Both the position numbers and the translations under genes were made by a program. From Methylomonas sp. (GTDB taxonomy: Bacteria > Pseudomonadota > Gammaproteobacteria > Methylococcales > Methylomonadaceae), in assembly GCF_023228165.1 (NCBI RefSeq), contig NZ_JALOBS010000026.1, forward strand, positions 1 through 64,000: 64,000 nucleotides of DNA, given 5' to 3'. Position 1 is the stretch's first letter. Every line of letters starts with the position of its first letter. Under the pieces are notes generated by a model. That model searched no databases, was not told the DNA's origin, and worked only from the letters and a program-made list of their open reading frames with translations. Positions 62,905-64,000 of this stretch are shown piece by piece.

Positions 62905-62929
62905 GGCGGATAAGCTTGCGTCATCCGCC
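62905..62929. repeat. REP palindrome (GTAGGGCGGAT type)
   Basis: GGCGGAT (62905-62911) and ATCCGCC (62923-62929) pair around AAGCTTGCGTC. It sits at the broken end of the SLATT gene and 20 bp before the RAYT pseudogene. Confidence 0.75.
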
Positions 62930-62949
62930 GAATAAAATAAACTTATGCC

Positions 62950-63416
62950 ATGCCAAACTATTGACGTAATCGTGTTCCGGGCGGAACCTATTTTTTCACG
63001 GTTAACTTGCTCGAACGGAAGTCGACATTGCTGATCGGGCATATTGCCGAGTTACGAGAAGCTGTGCGCATCGTTCGGAAAAAACAGCCATTTCACTTGT
63101 GCCCTATGGGTACATTGATGCCTGGGTGGTTTTACCCGATCACATGCATACGATTTGGACATTACCACCCGACGATGATCGGTATTCTGATCGATGGTGA
63201 GCAATTAAAAAGGCGTTTACTAAAGCAATTCCGAAAACCGAATATCGCTCTCAAGTTCGGATAGCCCGACGCGAGCGAGGGATTTACCCAAAGGGCACAA
63301 GTGGCAAAGGCGGTTTTGGGAACACACGATTAACGACGAAAAGGATTATGCCGCCCATATGGATTACATTCATTACGTGCGACGTGAAGTCACATCCGTT
63401 ATTGTTTCACCTTGAA
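62950..63416 (+). pseudogene. REP-associated tyrosine transposase (RAYT), inactivated
   Basis: From an ATG at 62950 the frame reads MPNY, then a TGA in place of Arg, then RNRVPGGTYFFTVNLLERKS. This is the standard start of RAYT (Y1 transposase, IS200/IS605-like). Downstream pieces fall in different frames: LPDHMHTIWTLPPDDDRYS with the HxH metal motif, IKKAFTKAIPKTEYRSQVRI, and RRFWEHTINDEKDYAAHMDY. So there is at least one stop and several frameshifts. The similarity ends at about 63378, where unrelated sequence begins. RAYTs mobilise REP palindromes, which surround this copy. Confidence 0.85.
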
Positions 63417-63649
63417 AAAAAGGAAGTGAAACTCGTTGTTCCCTCAACGGTAGCCTATCGATGCAGGCGAAGCTGGTAACGGCTTGGTTTGAAGCCATTG
63501 AGACAATGAAGCCCTTCACGAGAGAAGGAAGCGCCGCGAGGTGGTTCCAATGGCTGCCAGCATTTGGCGGTCGGGGCGCTAGGCTGGATAGTAGGACCAA
63601 CCTATGTGAACTGTTGATAAACCTCGTTATGTAAAACAAGTACCGTAGG
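63417..63649. other. Unassigned segment after the RAYT pseudogene
   Basis: This 230-bp segment between the RAYT remnant and the next REP has hairpin-rich, non-coding character (for example CGTTGTTCCCTCAACGG near 63433). A GTGCGAC string at 63378, at the exact point where RAYT similarity ends, is like group II intron starts. No intron core or reverse transcriptase is present. Origin is undetermined. Confidence 0.25.
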
Positions 63650-63718
63650 TCCGATTAGTGGGCGTAATCGGACGAATGTATAGCCTCCATTCCTCCGAAT
63701 ACGCTTCGCTATTCGGAG
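63650..63718. repeat. Pair of REP palindromes (BIME-like)
   Basis: Two palindromes lie in tandem. TCCGATTA (63650-63657) pairs with TAATCGGA (63665-63672). CTCCGAATA (63693-63701) pairs with TATTCGGAG (63710-63718). They match the single REP at 62.44 kb in theme. Confidence 0.75.
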
Positions 63719-63790
63719 CTACACAAGAAGCCAAAAAGCCCAACGCCAGCCGATAACAGCGCACTTTTTGACTTACCCGAAGGAGCCCGC

Positions 63791-63841
63791 GTAGGGCGTA
63801 TTAGCCATCGTGCAATACCGCTAAGCTTATTGGCGCCCTAC
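63791..63841. repeat. REP-like palindrome (GTAGGGCG type)
   Basis: GTAGGGCG (63791-63798) and CGCCCTAC (63834-63841) enclose 35 bp with internal partial pairing (ATTAGC, GCTTAT). It is related to the unit at 62.9 kb. Confidence 0.6.
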
Positions 63842-63873
63842 TTTGCACCATACGGTCTTGCGGATAACCCCGC

Positions 63874-64000
63874 TCAACGCCTAATCTTGTACCCCGATTT
63901 AAACACCCACCACACAAATGTCAGGCAGACGATCAGAAAGCCGAAGGTCATGGCTATGCTCATGACGACATCCACGTCGGCGACGCCGTAGAAGCTCCAG
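63874..64000 (-). CDS. ABC-2 type transporter permease, C-terminal end only
   Basis: The last 42 codons of a minus-strand gene are visible, ending at a TGA at 63874. They read WSFYGVADVDVVMSIAMTFG, then a hydrophobic helix and WWVFKSGYKIRR. This is the typical tail of ABC-2 family permeases, with a final membrane helix followed by a short basic end. The rest lies beyond the window, so the substrate is unknown. Confidence 0.7.
   Translation of the reverse strand, partial: WSFYGVADVDVVMSIAMTFGFLIVCLTFVWWVFKSGYKIRR

Noticed and set aside
63373..63639. 88-codon minus-strand frame after the RAYT remnant
   Set aside because: Covers hairpin-rich non-coding sequence. The translation is unlike any protein family I know.
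1..64000. CRISPR arrays, tRNA or rRNA genes
   Set aside because: Read through on both strands, no regularly spaced repeat array and no cloverleaf or rRNA-like sequence was recognised. A covariance-model run would be needed to exclude weak tRNAs.

Overview
The window looks like chromosome from a gammaproteobacterium, most likely a methanotroph of the Methylococcales (Methylomonas-like). This rests on overall gene content and protein style (xseB-ispA-dxs order, parE, PEP-CTERM and dockerin proteins, YfdX, bacteriohemerythrin-GGDEF-EAL protein, many REP-like palindromes). No methane-oxidation or rRNA gene is present, so the genus is an inference. No tRNA, rRNA, CRISPR array or intact insertion sequence was seen.

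Region 1-4.9 kb is housekeeping: the dxs start, ispA and xseB as a minus-strand operon, then parE and a CvfB-type S1-like RNA-binding protein. Region 4.9-21.3 kb is a type VI secretion (T6SS) island. On the minus strand lie a PpkA-like kinase and a small autotransporter-type beta-barrel. Divergently, on the plus strand, are tssJ, a lipoprotein alpha/beta hydrolase, a lipoprotein with Sel1, coiled-coil and caspase-like (C14) domains, tagH (FHA), tssK, tssL with an OmpA domain, tssM, and a tagF-pppA fusion. The membrane complex and the kinase/phosphatase/FHA switch are here. Sheath, tube, spike, baseplate and ClpV genes are not, so they must lie elsewhere.

Region 21.5-23.6 kb is a MerR regulator divergent from a thiopurine-methyltransferase-like gene and a TauE/SafE exporter. 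Between them is a promoter with the 19-bp spacer and internal palindrome expected of MerR control. Region 23.6-29.2 kb is an AT-rich, imported-looking defence-type remnant: a TPR-like acidic protein, an intact SNF2-type helicase, and the first ~64 codons of a DNA methyltransferase cut off abruptly. Region 29.3-32.0 kb encodes a secreted four-repeat protein ending in a dockerin, followed directly by a cohesin-like PEP-CTERM protein, a possible matched surface pair.

Region 32.4-38.7 kb is an RND efflux operon (permease, adaptor, outer-membrane factor), preceded by a 51-codon ORF that overlaps the permease start. Region 38.7-43.4 kb holds PPK2, a small HMA-like membrane protein and a decayed convergent pair (a hypothetical gene with two in-frame stops, and a frameshifted DUF488 gene), then a 180-bp MITE-like element. 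Region 43.4-51.2 kb carries transport and envelope genes: SulP, MlaC-like, ClC, a membrane protein, YfdX and a methyltransferase. Region 52.5-61.5 kb has a hemerythrin-PAS-GGDEF-EAL regulator, an exported GH3 beta-glucosidase with a sugar MFS permease, and an acyltransferase-SGNH protein. The last 2.5 kb is rich in REPs, with a truncated SLATT-type effector gene, a broken RAYT transposase, and the C-terminus of an ABC permease at the edge.
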